Source of the DNA: JAUIAI01 sp963732405 | Lineage (GTDB): Bacteria > Pseudomonadota > Gammaproteobacteria > Burkholderiales > Burkholderiaceae_E | Assembly: GCA_963732405.1 (NCBI GenBank) | Contig: CAVSZG010000001.1 | Span: 1,116,001 to 1,180,000, forward strand | DNA length: 64,000 nt | Direction: 5' to 3' | Notes under the pieces: model-generated | Seen by the model: only the letters and a program-made list of their open reading frames with translations | What the model was told of the DNA's origin: nothing | The model's database searches: none | Made by a program: the position numbers and the translations under genes | Shown: in pieces, positions 18,489 through 28,064 of the stretch | How positions within the stretch are numbered: the first letter of the stretch is position 1 | Layout of the letters: each line of letters opens with the position of its first letter

Positions 18489-21065
18489 TCAGGCACCGAT
18501 ACCCGTGAGCCGGGTCTGGGTGGCATGACTGAAATAGCAGACGGTGAGCCGATCGGTGATCAGGTCCGCATCATTCTCGAAGCGGGTCATGAAGCGGCTC
18601 ATGGCGGTGCGTGTGCCGGTGCGGCTGCGCCGCGCATCGAGAGCCCACGGGTCCAGCAGTCGCAGTGACGACTCCATGCGGATGAGTGCCTTGACGGCCG
18701 GGCCCGGCAGGCCTTCGGCATCGACCTCGGGCATCGCCTTGAGCAATTCACGCAAGGCCACGACCTGGCTGATCATGGAGCGCGGATGCGTGTCGTCGGC
18801 CAGCACGATATCGGCCACCAGGGCGAACTGCGCGGCCGCCCGGTAGCGCGTGCGGTAGGTGATGGCGCAGTCGGACAACTCAAGCAGCAGATTCAGCGTG
18901 CCGTGCTCGTCGGGGCGCGCGCGCAAGGTCAGTTCACGGAACAGCTGGGCGGACTGACGCACCCGTTCGAGGCGCCGACCCGAGTCGAGAAAGCGCCAGC
19001 CGTTGGCCCGCGTCATGTTCAGCGCAACCAGGCCGTTGATCGCGGCCATGCTGTCGATCATGGCATTGAGCATCGCGGTCGCCGGCACCAGATCCCGCGC
19101 CACCTGGCTGTTGAATTGCGCCGGCAACTGGATCAGTCGCTCGAGCAGTCGCCACATGTCGGGTGACAGACGTTCGCGCACCGTTTCGGCCAGCCTGGCG
19201 ATGTTGCCCAGCACCTGGATCAGGTTGTCGGCACCGTCGGGGTCAAACAGGATGCCGGACATTTCGCGCAGGAACGAGCGTCTGCCCTGGGCAAGCAGCC
19301 GGCGTGCGCGTCGTTGTGACAGATGCCCCTGATCGACCAGGACGGCCGCCAGGTGATCCAGCGTGGCGACCTGCTGGCCCATCATGGTCTCGCCACTGAG
19401 TTGTTGCAGCAGGCTTCGAAACAGCCGCGTCGCGCCTTCGGCGCGCTCCAGATAAGAGCCCAGCCAGAACAGATTGTCCGCGGTGCGACTGGCCAGGTTG
19501 CGGTCGCTGCGCTGCAGGGGTTGATCCCGGTTGATGAGCGATTCGACCGTCGTGCGATCGCCCACGACTTCGGTGCCGACCCATACATCCTTGTTCAGGT
19601 CATTGGGCAGACGCATCTGTTCGCGCGCCTGCGAGCCTGGTGCATCGGCGCGCGCCAGGCCGCCGGGCATCTTCCGATAGCCCTGCCCGGTGTCGGTCAG
19701 AAAGACGCGCAAGGACGTGCTCGCCGCCAGGATCTCGCCATTGCTGCCCCAGATCGGGGCGACCGACACGGTCATCGGCTCCTGACCCACGAATTCATGG
19801 GGTGCGAGCCGGATCGATTCCCTGAGCCGGGCACGATCGCCCTCGCTCAGCATGGCGCCCACGAAATGATTGGGTCGCGAGCCCGGTCGCACGCTGCCCG
19901 AATCGATCCGGCGCACGATCAGCTGGTGCAGATTGTCCAGAACGTGGTCACGCTCCGTGGGTTGTCCGCACCACCATGAGGCAACACTCGGAATGGCCAG
20001 CTCCTCGCCGAGCAGTTGCCGGCACAGCGCCGGCAGAAATGGGGCCAGGCCAGGGCTCTCGGCGATTTCCGCGCCCGGCCAGTTGATCATCGTCACATGG
20101 CCTGCGCGGATCGCCGTGAGCAGGCCAGGCACGCCGTCGATCGCATCGACCCGCAGTTCCAGCGGATCGGCGTTCTGGGAGTCGATGCGGCGCATGAGCA
20201 GATCGACCGGCCGCAGGCCGTGAATGGTCTTGAGAAAGAGCCGTTCATCCCGCACGGTGAGGTCGGCGCCGGCCACCACGTCATGACCCAGATATCGGCC
20301 CAGGAAGGCATGCTCGAAATAATCGGCGCTGCGGGTCTGTGAGGCGAGGATCAGCGACAGCGGATCGTCATTGTTGACGGTGTTCTCGAGGCTGGCATTG
20401 ATCGCGCGGAAAAAGCCCGCCACGCGCTCCACCCGCGCCAGCTCGAACACGCTGTTCAGGCACTGCGACGTGATCAGCCGGTTTTCGAGCGTGTAGCCCA
20501 GCCCTGACGGCGATGCCACGCGATCGCGCACGACCCACCATCGCCCATCGGGGCCACGCGCCAGATCGTAGGCAACCAGTTGCAGATAACGGTCCTGCGG
20601 GGCATTGATGCCATGACAGGCGGGCAGGAATCCGCCGCAGCCATAGATGACGCCGGGTGGAATGTGTCGTTCGCGCAGCAGTTTCTGCGGGCCCAGACAG
20701 TCGGCGATGATCGCATTGAGCAGCCGTGTGCGCTGGGCCAGGCCGGCCTGCAGACGCTCGTGTTCGGCGGGCGCCAGCATGAACGGCAGCAGATCGAGTT
20801 GCCAGGGTCGCGACGATGCCGACTCGGTCTGTCCCTGCGGCAGATACGTCACGGCATTGTCGCGCAACAGGCGCTGGGCATTCTCCCGAGCCACCCGGCA
20901 GGCGGCCGGCCCAAGCGCCTGCAGGCCATCGATCAGATCGCGCCAATGTGCTCTGACATTGCCCCGCTCATCGAGCAGTTCGTCATAGGCATCGACGGGA
21001 GGGCGATAGCGGGCAAGCAGCCCGCCAGGACTCAGTTCAGGGGCGATTGCGCTACGGGTGTTCAC
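18489..21065 (-). CDS. Fused circularly permuted ATP-grasp / alpha-E protein
   Basis: An 858-residue fusion of the two activities that are separate genes upstream. Residues 1 to about 500 are a permuted ATP-grasp domain (LENRLITSQCLNSVF; HVTMINWPGAEIAESPGL; SLRVFLTDTGQGYRKMPGG). From about residue 524 an alpha-E domain begins at SRTADNLFWLGSYLERAEG and runs to the end. The fusion supports physical association of the two functions. It is divergent from the giant transglutaminase-DUF2126 gene, separated by about 90 bp that probably holds both promoters. Confidence 0.92.
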   Translation of the reverse strand: MNTRSAIAPELSPGGLLARYRPPVDAYDELLDERGNVRAHWRDLIDGLQALGPAACRVARENAQRLLRDNAVTYLPQGQTESASSRPWQLDLLPFMLAPAEHERLQAGLAQRTRLLNAIIADCLGPQKLLRERHIPPGVIYGCGGFLPACHGINAPQDRYLQLVAYDLARGPDGRWWVVRDRVASPSGLGYTLENRLITSQCLNSVFELARVERVAGFFRAINASLENTVNNDDPLSLILASQTRSADYFEHAFLGRYLGHDVVAGADLTVRDERLFLKTIHGLRPVDLLMRRIDSQNADPLELRVDAIDGVPGLLTAIRAGHVTMINWPGAEIAESPGLAPFLPALCRQLLGEELAIPSVASWWCGQPTERDHVLDNLHQLIVRRIDSGSVRPGSRPNHFVGAMLSEGDRARLRESIRLAPHEFVGQEPMTVSVAPIWGSNGEILAASTSLRVFLTDTGQGYRKMPGGLARADAPGSQAREQMRLPNDLNKDVWVGTEVVGDRTTVESLINRDQPLQRSDRNLASRTADNLFWLGSYLERAEGATRLFRSLLQQLSGETMMGQQVATLDHLAAVLVDQGHLSQRRARRLLAQGRRSFLREMSGILFDPDGADNLIQVLGNIARLAETVRERLSPDMWRLLERLIQLPAQFNSQVARDLVPATAMLNAMIDSMAAINGLVALNMTRANGWRFLDSGRRLERVRQSAQLFRELTLRARPDEHGTLNLLLELSDCAITYRTRYRAAAQFALVADIVLADDTHPRSMISQVVALRELLKAMPEVDAEGLPGPAVKALIRMESSLRLLDPWALDARRSRTGTRTAMSRFMTRFENDADLITDRLTVCYFSHATQTRLTGIGA

Positions 21066-21156
21066 TGAGGCGTATTCTCATGGTGTCGATCGGCCAACCA
21101 CTACTCGTAGAAACATTGACTGCGAGTCCCATGACCCGGACATTCTGATCAGCTCC

Positions 21157-24100
21157 ATGGCAATTCTTGCTGCTTTACATCACCGGACAGAATATCGCTA
21201 CGACCGTCCGGTCGAACTCGGTCCGCAACTGATCCGCCTGCGGCCGGCAACTCACAGTCGAACGCCAGTGCGAAACTATACGCTCGCGGTCGAACCCCAG
21301 CCGCATTTCGTGAACTGGCAACAAGACCCGGTGGGCAACTGGGTCGCCCGCTATGTGTTCCCCGAAAAGGTCGGGTTGCTGCGCATCACCGTTGACCTCA
21401 CTGCCGACCTCACGGTCTACAACCCCTTCGATTTTTTCGTCGAACCCGCTGCCGAACGTTTCCCCTTCGACTACGACGACGACCTGCGTGAGGATCTGGC
21501 CGCGTATCGACGGGTCGACCCGGCCGGCCCCCGCCTGGCCGCCTGGCTGAAGACGCTGGCACCCTCGGCAGTCAATACCGTCGACATGCTGGTCGATCTC
21601 AATCGCCGCATCGCCAATGAGATCCGCTATCTGATCCGCATGGAACCCGGCGTGCAGTCGCCCGAGCAGACGCTTGAGCTTGGCAGTGGTTCGTGCCGCG
21701 ATTCGAGTTGGTTGCTGGTGCAGGTGGTGCGGCATCTGGGTTTCGCCGCACGCTTCGTGAGCGGCTATCTGATCCAGCTCAAACCCGATCTGCCTGCGCT
21801 GGACGGTCCCAGCGGTACCGATCACGATTTCACCGATCTGCACGCCTGGGCAGAGATCTATATTCCCGGTGCCGGCTGGATCGGTTTTGATCCCACCTCG
21901 GGTCTGCTCTGCGGCGAGAGTCATATTCCGCTGGCGGCCACTCCGCATTATCGCAGCGCGGCGCCGATATCCGGCATGGCCGGCCAGGCGGAGGTGAGCT
22001 TCGATTTTGAGATGACGGTGCGGCGCGTGGCCGAACATCCGCGCATCACCCTGCCGTTTGCCGATGACGCCTGGAGTCGCCTGCTGGCATTGGGCGATCG
22101 CGTCGACGAGGGTCTGCAGGCGGCCGATGTCCGGCTCACCATGGGTGGCGAACCCACCTTCGTATCGATCGACGACTATGAAAGCGGCGAGTGGAATACC
22201 GATGCGGTGGGCCCGACCAAACCGGTGCTGGCCGATCGACTGATCCGGCGTCTCAGGACGCAATTCGCGCCGGGTGGCGCCCTGCATCATGGCCAGGGCA
22301 AGTGGTATCCGGGTGAGACATTGCCCCGCTGGACGTATTCCCTGTTCTGGCGGGTCGATGGCCAGCCGCTCTGGCACGATGATGCTCTGCTGGCCGACAG
22401 CATCGAGCCGCAATCGGCCGATCCGTCCACTGACCCGGCGCCCGTCGAGGTGTCTGATGCGTCTGATGCCGCGCCTGCCAGGGCTGCGAGCGACGCCACT
22501 GCCTCGTTGACTGAACGGTTCGCCCAGGCCATGGCGGTGACCCTGGCGCTCGAGCCCGATCATGTGCTGCCGGCCTATGAAGACCCGCTCTATTGGTCGC
22601 AGAAGGAAGGCGAGCTGCCGCCCAATGTCGACCCCACCGACCCGAAACTGGAAGACCCTGAAGCCCGTGGCCGGATGATCGGCGTGTTCAGCCGGGGTCT
22701 GACCCGTCCGGTCGGTCATGTGTTGCCCGTGCAGCGTTGGAATGCTCGAGCGGGCGGTTGGCGCAGCGAGCGATGGGATCTGCGGCGTGGCCGACTGTTT
22801 GCCGCACCCGGCGACTCTGCGCTCGGTTACCGGCTCCCCCTGGGCAGCCTGCCCTGGGTGCCACCCTCGAGTTATCCGTATCTCTATCCGCCTGACCCAA
22901 GCGTGCCGCGCGAGCCTCTGCCTGATTCGCCGGCTGCTTCACCCGGCCAGATCGATCCGTCCACCGGTCGGCCCCAGGCGGCGCGTCGCACGGGTGACCC
23001 CGGTCAGGCGCCGGCGCAGAACCGCATCGAACAGGAGAGGCATGCCGAGGCCGTCCGCACGGCGCTGAGCTTCGAATGGCGCGAGGGGCGCCTGTGCGTG
23101 TTCATGCCACCCACCGAAGCACTCGAGGATTATCTCGAGCTGTTGTCCGCGGTTGAGTCCACCGCCGCGTCGATGGCGCAGCCGGTCACCATCGAAGGTT
23201 ACCCACCGCCCGACGACCCGCGACTGAACGTAATCCGGGTAGCGCCCGATCCTGGTGTCATCGAAGTCAATATTCATCCGGCCCGCAGTTGGCAGGAGGC
23301 CGTCGCGATCACCGGCACGGTCTATGAGCAGGCGCGGCAGACCCGGCTGGGCGCCGACAAGTTCATGCTCGATGGCCGCCATGCTGGCACCGGGGGCGGC
23401 AACCATATCGTGGTCGGCGGCGCCACGCCCAACGACAGTCCGTTCCTGCGCCGTCCCGATCTGCTGGCCAGTCTGCTGCGCTGCTGGCAACGTCATCCGT
23501 CGCTCTCCTATCTGTTTTCCGGTCTGTTCGTCGGGCCGACCAGCCAGGCGCCGCGCATCGACGAAGCCCGTCACGATTCACTTTATGAACTCGAACTGGC
23601 CATGGCGCAGATTCCCGAACCGGGGTCGGGGTCGACCCCGCCGCCCTGGTTCGTCGATCGCCTGTTTCGTGACCTGCTGGTTGATGTGTCGGGCAACACC
23701 CATCGCAGCGAGATCTGCATCGACAAGATGTTCTCGCCGCACGGACCGACCGGGCGGCTCGGTCTGGTCGAGTTTCGGGGTTTCGAGATGCCCCCTGACC
23801 CGCGCATGAGCCTGGCCCAGCAACTGCTGATCCGAGCGCTGATCCTGCGCTTCTGGCGCTCGCCCCTGAGTGGCCGCTTCACCCGCTGGGGCACGGCGCT
23901 GCACGACCGCTTCATGCTGCCCGCCTTTGTCTGGCAGGATTTCCACGACGTGCTCGACGACCTGGCCGCCCACGATCTGGCGCTCGATCCGGTCTGGTTC
24001 GAGGCGCAGTACGAGTTCCGATTTCCGTTCTGCGGTGAGGTCGCCTATGACGGCGTCTCGCTCGAGTTGCGCCAAGCGCTCGAGCCCTGGCATGTGCTGG

Positions 24101-24573
24101 GCGAAGAAGGGGCGATCGGCGGCACGGTGCGTTTCGTCGATTCATCGGTCGAGCGGCTGCAGGTGCGGGTCGATGGCTGGAATCCCGAACGCCACCGGGT
24201 GTTGTGCAACGGCCGGGCGGTGCCACTGACCGGCACCGGCAGGGTCGGGCAGGCGGTCGGAGGCGTGCGTTTCAAGGCCTGGCAGGCAGCGCGCGGTCTG
24301 CAACCCGCACTGCCGGCCAATGCGCCGCTCACCTTCGACATCATCGACCTGTGGACCAGCCGATCACTGGGTGGTTGCGTCTATCACGTCGCCCATCCGG
24401 GTGGACGCAACTACGAGACCTTCCCGGTCAATGCGAACGAGGCACAGGCCCGGCGCCTGGCGCGGTTCCAGGGGTTCGGTCACACGCCGGGTCTAGTCCA
24501 GGCTCCACCGGTGCAGGTGTCGCCCGAGATGCCGTGTACGCTGGATCTGCGTTGGCCGGTCACGCCGGTCTGA
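21157..24573 (+). CDS. Transglutaminase-DUF2126 multidomain protein
   Basis: A 1138-residue protein. Residues 1 to about 290 form a transglutaminase-like unit with Cys180 (GSGSCRDSS), His229 (DLHAW) and Asp245 (FDPTSG). The rest is DUF2126, with recognisable blocks TMGGEPTFVS, GQGKWYPGETLPRW, LDGRHAGTGGGNH and FEWREGRLCVFMPP. A Pro/Ala/Asp-rich insert near residues 430-470 looks like a linker. This architecture is a standard member of the ATP-grasp/alpha-E gene cluster; its substrate is unknown. ATG 21157 leads straight into the transglutaminase N domain; 21058 would add 33 unrelated residues overlapping the divergent gene. Confidence 0.92.
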   Translation: MAILAALHHRTEYRYDRPVELGPQLIRLRPATHSRTPVRNYTLAVEPQPHFVNWQQDPVGNWVARYVFPEKVGLLRITVDLTADLTVYNPFDFFVEPAAERFPFDYDDDLREDLAAYRRVDPAGPRLAAWLKTLAPSAVNTVDMLVDLNRRIANEIRYLIRMEPGVQSPEQTLELGSGSCRDSSWLLVQVVRHLGFAARFVSGYLIQLKPDLPALDGPSGTDHDFTDLHAWAEIYIPGAGWIGFDPTSGLLCGESHIPLAATPHYRSAAPISGMAGQAEVSFDFEMTVRRVAEHPRITLPFADDAWSRLLALGDRVDEGLQAADVRLTMGGEPTFVSIDDYESGEWNTDAVGPTKPVLADRLIRRLRTQFAPGGALHHGQGKWYPGETLPRWTYSLFWRVDGQPLWHDDALLADSIEPQSADPSTDPAPVEVSDASDAAPARAASDATASLTERFAQAMAVTLALEPDHVLPAYEDPLYWSQKEGELPPNVDPTDPKLEDPEARGRMIGVFSRGLTRPVGHVLPVQRWNARAGGWRSERWDLRRGRLFAAPGDSALGYRLPLGSLPWVPPSSYPYLYPPDPSVPREPLPDSPAASPGQIDPSTGRPQAARRTGDPGQAPAQNRIEQERHAEAVRTALSFEWREGRLCVFMPPTEALEDYLELLSAVESTAASMAQPVTIEGYPPPDDPRLNVIRVAPDPGVIEVNIHPARSWQEAVAITGTVYEQARQTRLGADKFMLDGRHAGTGGGNHIVVGGATPNDSPFLRRPDLLASLLRCWQRHPSLSYLFSGLFVGPTSQAPRIDEARHDSLYELELAMAQIPEPGSGSTPPPWFVDRLFRDLLVDVSGNTHRSEICIDKMFSPHGPTGRLGLVEFRGFEMPPDPRMSLAQQLLIRALILRFWRSPLSGRFTRWGTALHDRFMLPAFVWQDFHDVLDDLAAHDLALDPVWFEAQYEFRFPFCGEVAYDGVSLELRQALEPWHVLGEEGAIGGTVRFVDSSVERLQVRVDGWNPERHRVLCNGRAVPLTGTGRVGQAVGGVRFKAWQAARGLQPALPANAPLTFDIIDLWTSRSLGGCVYHVAHPGGRNYETFPVNANEAQARRLARFQGFGHTPGLVQAPPVQVSPEMPCTLDLRWPVTPV

Positions 24574-24593
24574 TTCGGTCGCCGGGTGTCAGA

Positions 24594-24617
24594 GCCGATA
24601 CCGGTGGCGGTACCGGC
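24594..24617. terminator. Hairpin between convergent genes
   Basis: Two 10-base arms (GCCGATACCG and CGGTACCGGC) pair with one mismatch around a 4-base loop, in the 51-bp gap between convergent stops at 24573 and 24625. It lacks a T-tract. Confidence 0.35.
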
Positions 24618-24624
24618 TGGGCCT

Positions 24625-25866
24625 TCAACCCGCGTACAGGGCTCGTGCGGGCAGGCGATCGTGCTCCATGAAGAAGCCGGCCATCAGATCGATGGCGTTG
24701 GGGCCATCCGGATCGGTACCGGGCCAGGCCCCGCTGCCACCGCTCCAGGCATGCGACAGACCGCGAATCATGATCTGGCGGTGCTCGCCCCAGTGACGGG
24801 TGAGCAGGGTACGGTTCGGCGTACCGCTGGTTTCGGTCCGGGTTGGCGCGGGCAGCGCCGCGCCGGGTGCCTGACGGCCGTTGATCGCGAGCATCTGACG
24901 CATCAGTTCGTCGGCATGACAGGGGGCGACGACCTTGTCGGCCATGCCATGAATCACCAGTGCCGGCAACCGGCTCATCGCGGGCAGGCCTTCGGTGACA
25001 TCCCGATCGGGGCCCTTCTGCATGACCCGACGGGCGCGCAGGGCAGAGGTGGTGGCACCCATGGCGATGCCCGAATGAAACGCCGCAGCCGCGAAACGAT
25101 GCGGTGCGTTGGCCGCAATGGCAGCGGCCAGTGCCGCGCCCGACGAAATGCCCGCGATGAAGGTGTTGTCTGCATCGATGTCATGACGCTGGGCGACCTG
25201 TTCGATGGCGGCGAGCACGATCGCCGCTTCGCCTGCGCCGGCGGCCGTGCGCGAATCGAACCAGTTCCAGCAGCCATCGCCATTGGCAGCTCGTGACTGC
25301 GCCGGCATCAACACCAGCCAGTCGCCGCGTTCGACCAGTTGACTCACGCCGGTTGCGGCGGCGAACTGGGCCGGTGTCTGGCCGCAGCCGTGCAGCAGCA
25401 CCAGCAACCGCTTGATCGGCGAGGGACGGGCCGGGGCCAGCAGCAGGTATTCACGCGAGGGCGTCACCCAGGGCATGCTGCGCAGGCGACCGTCGGGCGC
25501 GCCGGCCACACCGGAATGACCGACAGCGATGTACTGACGCTCGACCGGCTCGGAGCCGTCCGGCCCACTCGCTCCCTGCAACGAGCCAGCGGGCGAATCA
25601 ACAGATGGTGAATCGGCGCGCCGGAACAGGGCGGACTCGGGAATGCCAGGCTCGGATGCGCGACGACGCCACAGGTGTTGCGTCATCCACATGGTCAACC
25701 CGCGCATCAGGTCGGTGGCTCTGGCCAACACGCCGTGACGGGCGATCCGTCTGGCGAAGTTGTCACTGTCGCCAACACCGGCGGGCCGCGACGGCGAGCG
25801 CCAGAGCAAAGCGTCAAGAAGTCCAGATCGACCGGGCATTGGAGGAGGTTCCGCAGAGAGAGCCAC
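24625..25866 (-). CDS. PHB depolymerase-family esterase (first of two paralogues)
   Basis: An alpha/beta-hydrolase of about 413 residues in the esterase-PHB family. It has the oxyanion segment LLHGCGQT, lipase box GISSG with nucleophile Ser, an Asp in HGMADKVV and a His in LSHAWSGG. Members hydrolyse short-chain polyhydroxyalkanoates or related esters. No clear signal peptide is seen; the first about 110 residues are Arg/Pro/Ser-rich and unlike a catalytic domain. The start is uncertain: GTG 25866 gives the longest frame, ATG 25839 or a later start is possible, and none has a convincing ribosome-binding site. It is a paralogue of the next gene, most likely from tandem duplication. Confidence 0.85.
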   Translation of the reverse strand: MALSAEPPPMPGRSGLLDALLWRSPSRPAGVGDSDNFARRIARHGVLARATDLMRGLTMWMTQHLWRRRASEPGIPESALFRRADSPSVDSPAGSLQGASGPDGSEPVERQYIAVGHSGVAGAPDGRLRSMPWVTPSREYLLLAPARPSPIKRLLVLLHGCGQTPAQFAAATGVSQLVERGDWLVLMPAQSRAANGDGCWNWFDSRTAAGAGEAAIVLAAIEQVAQRHDIDADNTFIAGISSGAALAAAIAANAPHRFAAAAFHSGIAMGATTSALRARRVMQKGPDRDVTEGLPAMSRLPALVIHGMADKVVAPCHADELMRQMLAINGRQAPGAALPAPTRTETSGTPNRTLLTRHWGEHRQIMIRGLSHAWSGGSGAWPGTDPDGPNAIDLMAGFFMEHDRLPARALYAG

Positions 25867-26047
25867 AACAAGGACACCACGCTACAGGCTCGGCGTCGCG
25901 GCCGTGCAACCTGCGGTAACCGTCAGTGCGGGCGTTCGTCCGCCATGGCCTGCGCATCGCGCCGAATTGCGCATTCCATGCGAGTTTTTCCGCGACCCGT
26001 CGGGCGGATCCTCTCCGCCAGCGCCGAACAATTACTGACAAACTTCG

Positions 26048-27364
26048 TCATTGATCTGACATGTTCGCGGTCTGACCGGCGCGTTGCGTGTCGATCCGCG
26101 CATCATCGATCGTCGGCTGTTGGGATTCGATGCGATGCTCGTCGAAGAACGAGATGATCAGGTTGCTCGCATTCGGACCGGCTTCGTCAACAAACCGGGC
26201 GCGGCCATCGCCACCGCTCCAGGCATGTTCCAGACCGGTGACGATCACCTGGCGATGCTGCCCGAAGCGTCTGTCCAGTGCCGTTCGATCGCTCTGGCAG
26301 GACCGCGATCCGTCGCTCCCTGCGCGAGGCAACAGCTTGCTCGAACTCGGTGCCGGCAGCTCGGCACCCGGCGCGATCGCACCGTCCAGCGCGAGCATCT
26401 GGCGGTTCAGTTGATCGGCATGGACCGGGCTCACCACGGCGTCGGCATCCCCATGAATGACCAGACTCGGCGTGCCGACCCGCCCTGGCAGACCAAATGT
26501 GACGTCGCGATCCGGTCCTGTTGTCATGACCTTGCGCGCCTGTAGAGCGGATGAGGCCGAACCCATCGCCAGGCCGGAATGAAACGCAGCGGCCCGGAAC
26601 CGCTCGCCGGCATGACAGACCAGCGTCGCGGCCAGCGCGGCACCCGAGGACAGACCGGCGATGAACAGGGATGACCCCGGTGCCGGATGTCGCCCATGCA
26701 CGGCGTCGATTGCGGCCAGCACGATCGCGGTTTCGCCGGCGCCCGCGACCGTGTTCGAGTCGAACCAGTTCCAGCAGCCGTGAAGATTGGCCGCGCGGGT
26801 CTGTCTGGGCAGCAGGATCCGCCAGCGACCGGTTTCGACCCATTGCTCGAGACGGGCTGCGAGGATGAATTCCTCGGCCGTCTGGCGGCAGCCGTGCAGC
26901 ATCACGATGAGCGCCGGATCGCCGATCGGACGCGAGGGCGAGAGCAACAGATAGTCGCGGCTGGGCGAGACGAGCGGCGCCAGCGAGATTCTGGCGTGCG
27001 CAACCCGCGCCTGGCCGGTGGTCCTGAGCACTGTGTTGGGCTCTGCCCCGTCTGGCCTGGCGGCCGATCGACGCGGCGACGTCTGCCTTGGCTGGCGTTT
27101 CGCGGCAGGGGGCACGGCAGACGGCACGGCAGGCGGCACGGCAGGCGGCACGGCAGGCGGCACGGCAGGCGGCACGGCAGGCGGCACGGCAGGCGGCACG
27201 GCAGACGGCACGGCAGACGGCACGGCAGACGGCACGGCAGACGGCACGGCCGGTGCCTCCGGCGGATCGGGCCGATCGTGGCCGAACAGGCGCCGAATCC
27301 AGCCGCGCAGCCTGGCCAGCCAGTGGCGCCATCGAACCGCTCGTGACGGCTTCTCACGCTGCAT
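26048..27364 (-). CDS. PHB depolymerase-family esterase with Ala-Val-Pro repeat (second paralogue)
   Basis: A 438-residue paralogue of the preceding entry with LLHG-like MLHGCRQT, nucleophile box GLSSG, Asp in HGDADAVV and His in LEHAWSGG. The N terminus is basic and tryptophan-rich (RWRHWLARLRGWIRRLF), perhaps membrane-associating. It is followed by an eleven-unit AVPS/AVPP linker (residues about 41-86) joining it to the catalytic domain. ATG 27364 has GAGG about 8 bp upstream. The two esterases may have different partners or substrates because only one carries the repeat. Whether either is secreted is unclear. Confidence 0.87.
   Translation of the reverse strand: MQREKPSRAVRWRHWLARLRGWIRRLFGHDRPDPPEAPAVPSAVPSAVPSAVPSAVPPAVPPAVPPAVPPAVPPAVPPAVPSAVPPAAKRQPRQTSPRRSAARPDGAEPNTVLRTTGQARVAHARISLAPLVSPSRDYLLLSPSRPIGDPALIVMLHGCRQTAEEFILAARLEQWVETGRWRILLPRQTRAANLHGCWNWFDSNTVAGAGETAIVLAAIDAVHGRHPAPGSSLFIAGLSSGAALAATLVCHAGERFRAAAFHSGLAMGSASSALQARKVMTTGPDRDVTFGLPGRVGTPSLVIHGDADAVVSPVHADQLNRQMLALDGAIAPGAELPAPSSSKLLPRAGSDGSRSCQSDRTALDRRFGQHRQVIVTGLEHAWSGGDGRARFVDEAGPNASNLIISFFDEHRIESQQPTIDDARIDTQRAGQTANMSDQ
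27111..27242. repeat. Eleven tandem 12-bp repeats inside the esterase gene
   Basis: Eleven units of GGCACGGCAGRC (R = A or G) follow one another without interruption, with a diverged twelfth unit after them. Read in order the units are one AC type, six GC types and four AC types; on the coding strand they encode Ala-Val-Pro-Ser or Ala-Val-Pro-Pro. A 12-bp unit keeps the frame, so copy number can change without breaking the protein. Confidence 0.97.
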
Positions 27365-27507
27365 TGCAAAATCCTCGTTGATCCACAGTTGCGGCCCTGA
27401 GCCTACAGCTTAGTCAGCTGGATTGTGCAATGCATCAACACGAGTGCCACGATAGGTGACGCAATGTGAATTCACGCATCAGCCGCCGTTGCAACGATAA
27501 TCGTGCG

Positions 27508-28056
27508 ATGGCCGCTCCCGAACCCGACCCTCCGACAGACCGACCGATCCGCTGGCGCTGGGCATGGTTCCAGGAGCTGACCGTGACGGAACTCTACGAG
27601 ATCCTGCGTCTGCGCCAGACCGTGTTCGGTATCGAACAGCAATGTCTTTATCAGGACCTGGACGGACTGGACCCGCAGGCGGCGCATCTGACTGGCTGGC
27701 AGGAGACCGGCTCACCGGATTCATCGGTTCCCGGACGGCTGGTGGCCGGCCTGCGCATCCTGGCACCCGGCGTCCGGTATGACGAACCCTCGATCGGCCG
27801 GGTCTTGGTCGATCAGTCGATGCGTGGGCAGGGCTGCGGGCGGGCGCTGATGCGCGAGGGCATTGAGCGCTGCCAGGAATGGTGGCCGGCGCTGGGTATC
27901 CGGATCTCGGCCCAGCAGTATCTGATCGGTTTCTATGAATCGCTGGGCTTCACCTTATGCTCGCCGCCCTACGATGAAGACGGCATTACCCATGTCCAGA
28001 TGGTGCGTTCGAAGAACGTGGCAGACCCGGCCAACGGGCCCGATTCCCGGCGCTGA
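27508..28056 (+). CDS. elaA: GNAT-family N-acetyltransferase, ElaA-like
   Basis: A 182-residue (or 196 from GTG 27466) GNAT protein. The ElaA-type beginning (TELYEILRLRQTVFGIEQQC, then YQDLDGLDP) is followed by the acetyl-CoA-binding motif A, IGRVLVDQSMRGQGCGRAL, and a C-terminal GFYESLGF stretch. The acceptor substrate of ElaA proteins is not known. I prefer ATG 27508, though no strong ribosome-binding site decides it. It converges on the DnaJ-like gene with a 8-bp gap. Confidence 0.85.
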   Translation: MAAPEPDPPTDRPIRWRWAWFQELTVTELYEILRLRQTVFGIEQQCLYQDLDGLDPQAAHLTGWQETGSPDSSVPGRLVAGLRILAPGVRYDEPSIGRVLVDQSMRGQGCGRALMREGIERCQEWWPALGIRISAQQYLIGFYESLGFTLCSPPYDEDGITHVQMVRSKNVADPANGPDSRR

Positions 28057-28064
28057 AAGCGCTC

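Noticed and set aside
21175..22719. 514-codon open frame on the minus strand
   Set aside because: It is antisense to the transglutaminase-DUF2126 gene, whose catalytic motifs are clear on the other strand.
27111..27242. Possible CRISPR-like array
   Set aside because: Units are 12 bp and directly adjacent with no spacers, inside a coding region.
26187..27346. Extra open frames on both strands across the 12-bp repeat
   Set aside because: A repeat whose unit is a multiple of three keeps several frames open. Only the frame encoding the PHB-depolymerase motifs is supported.
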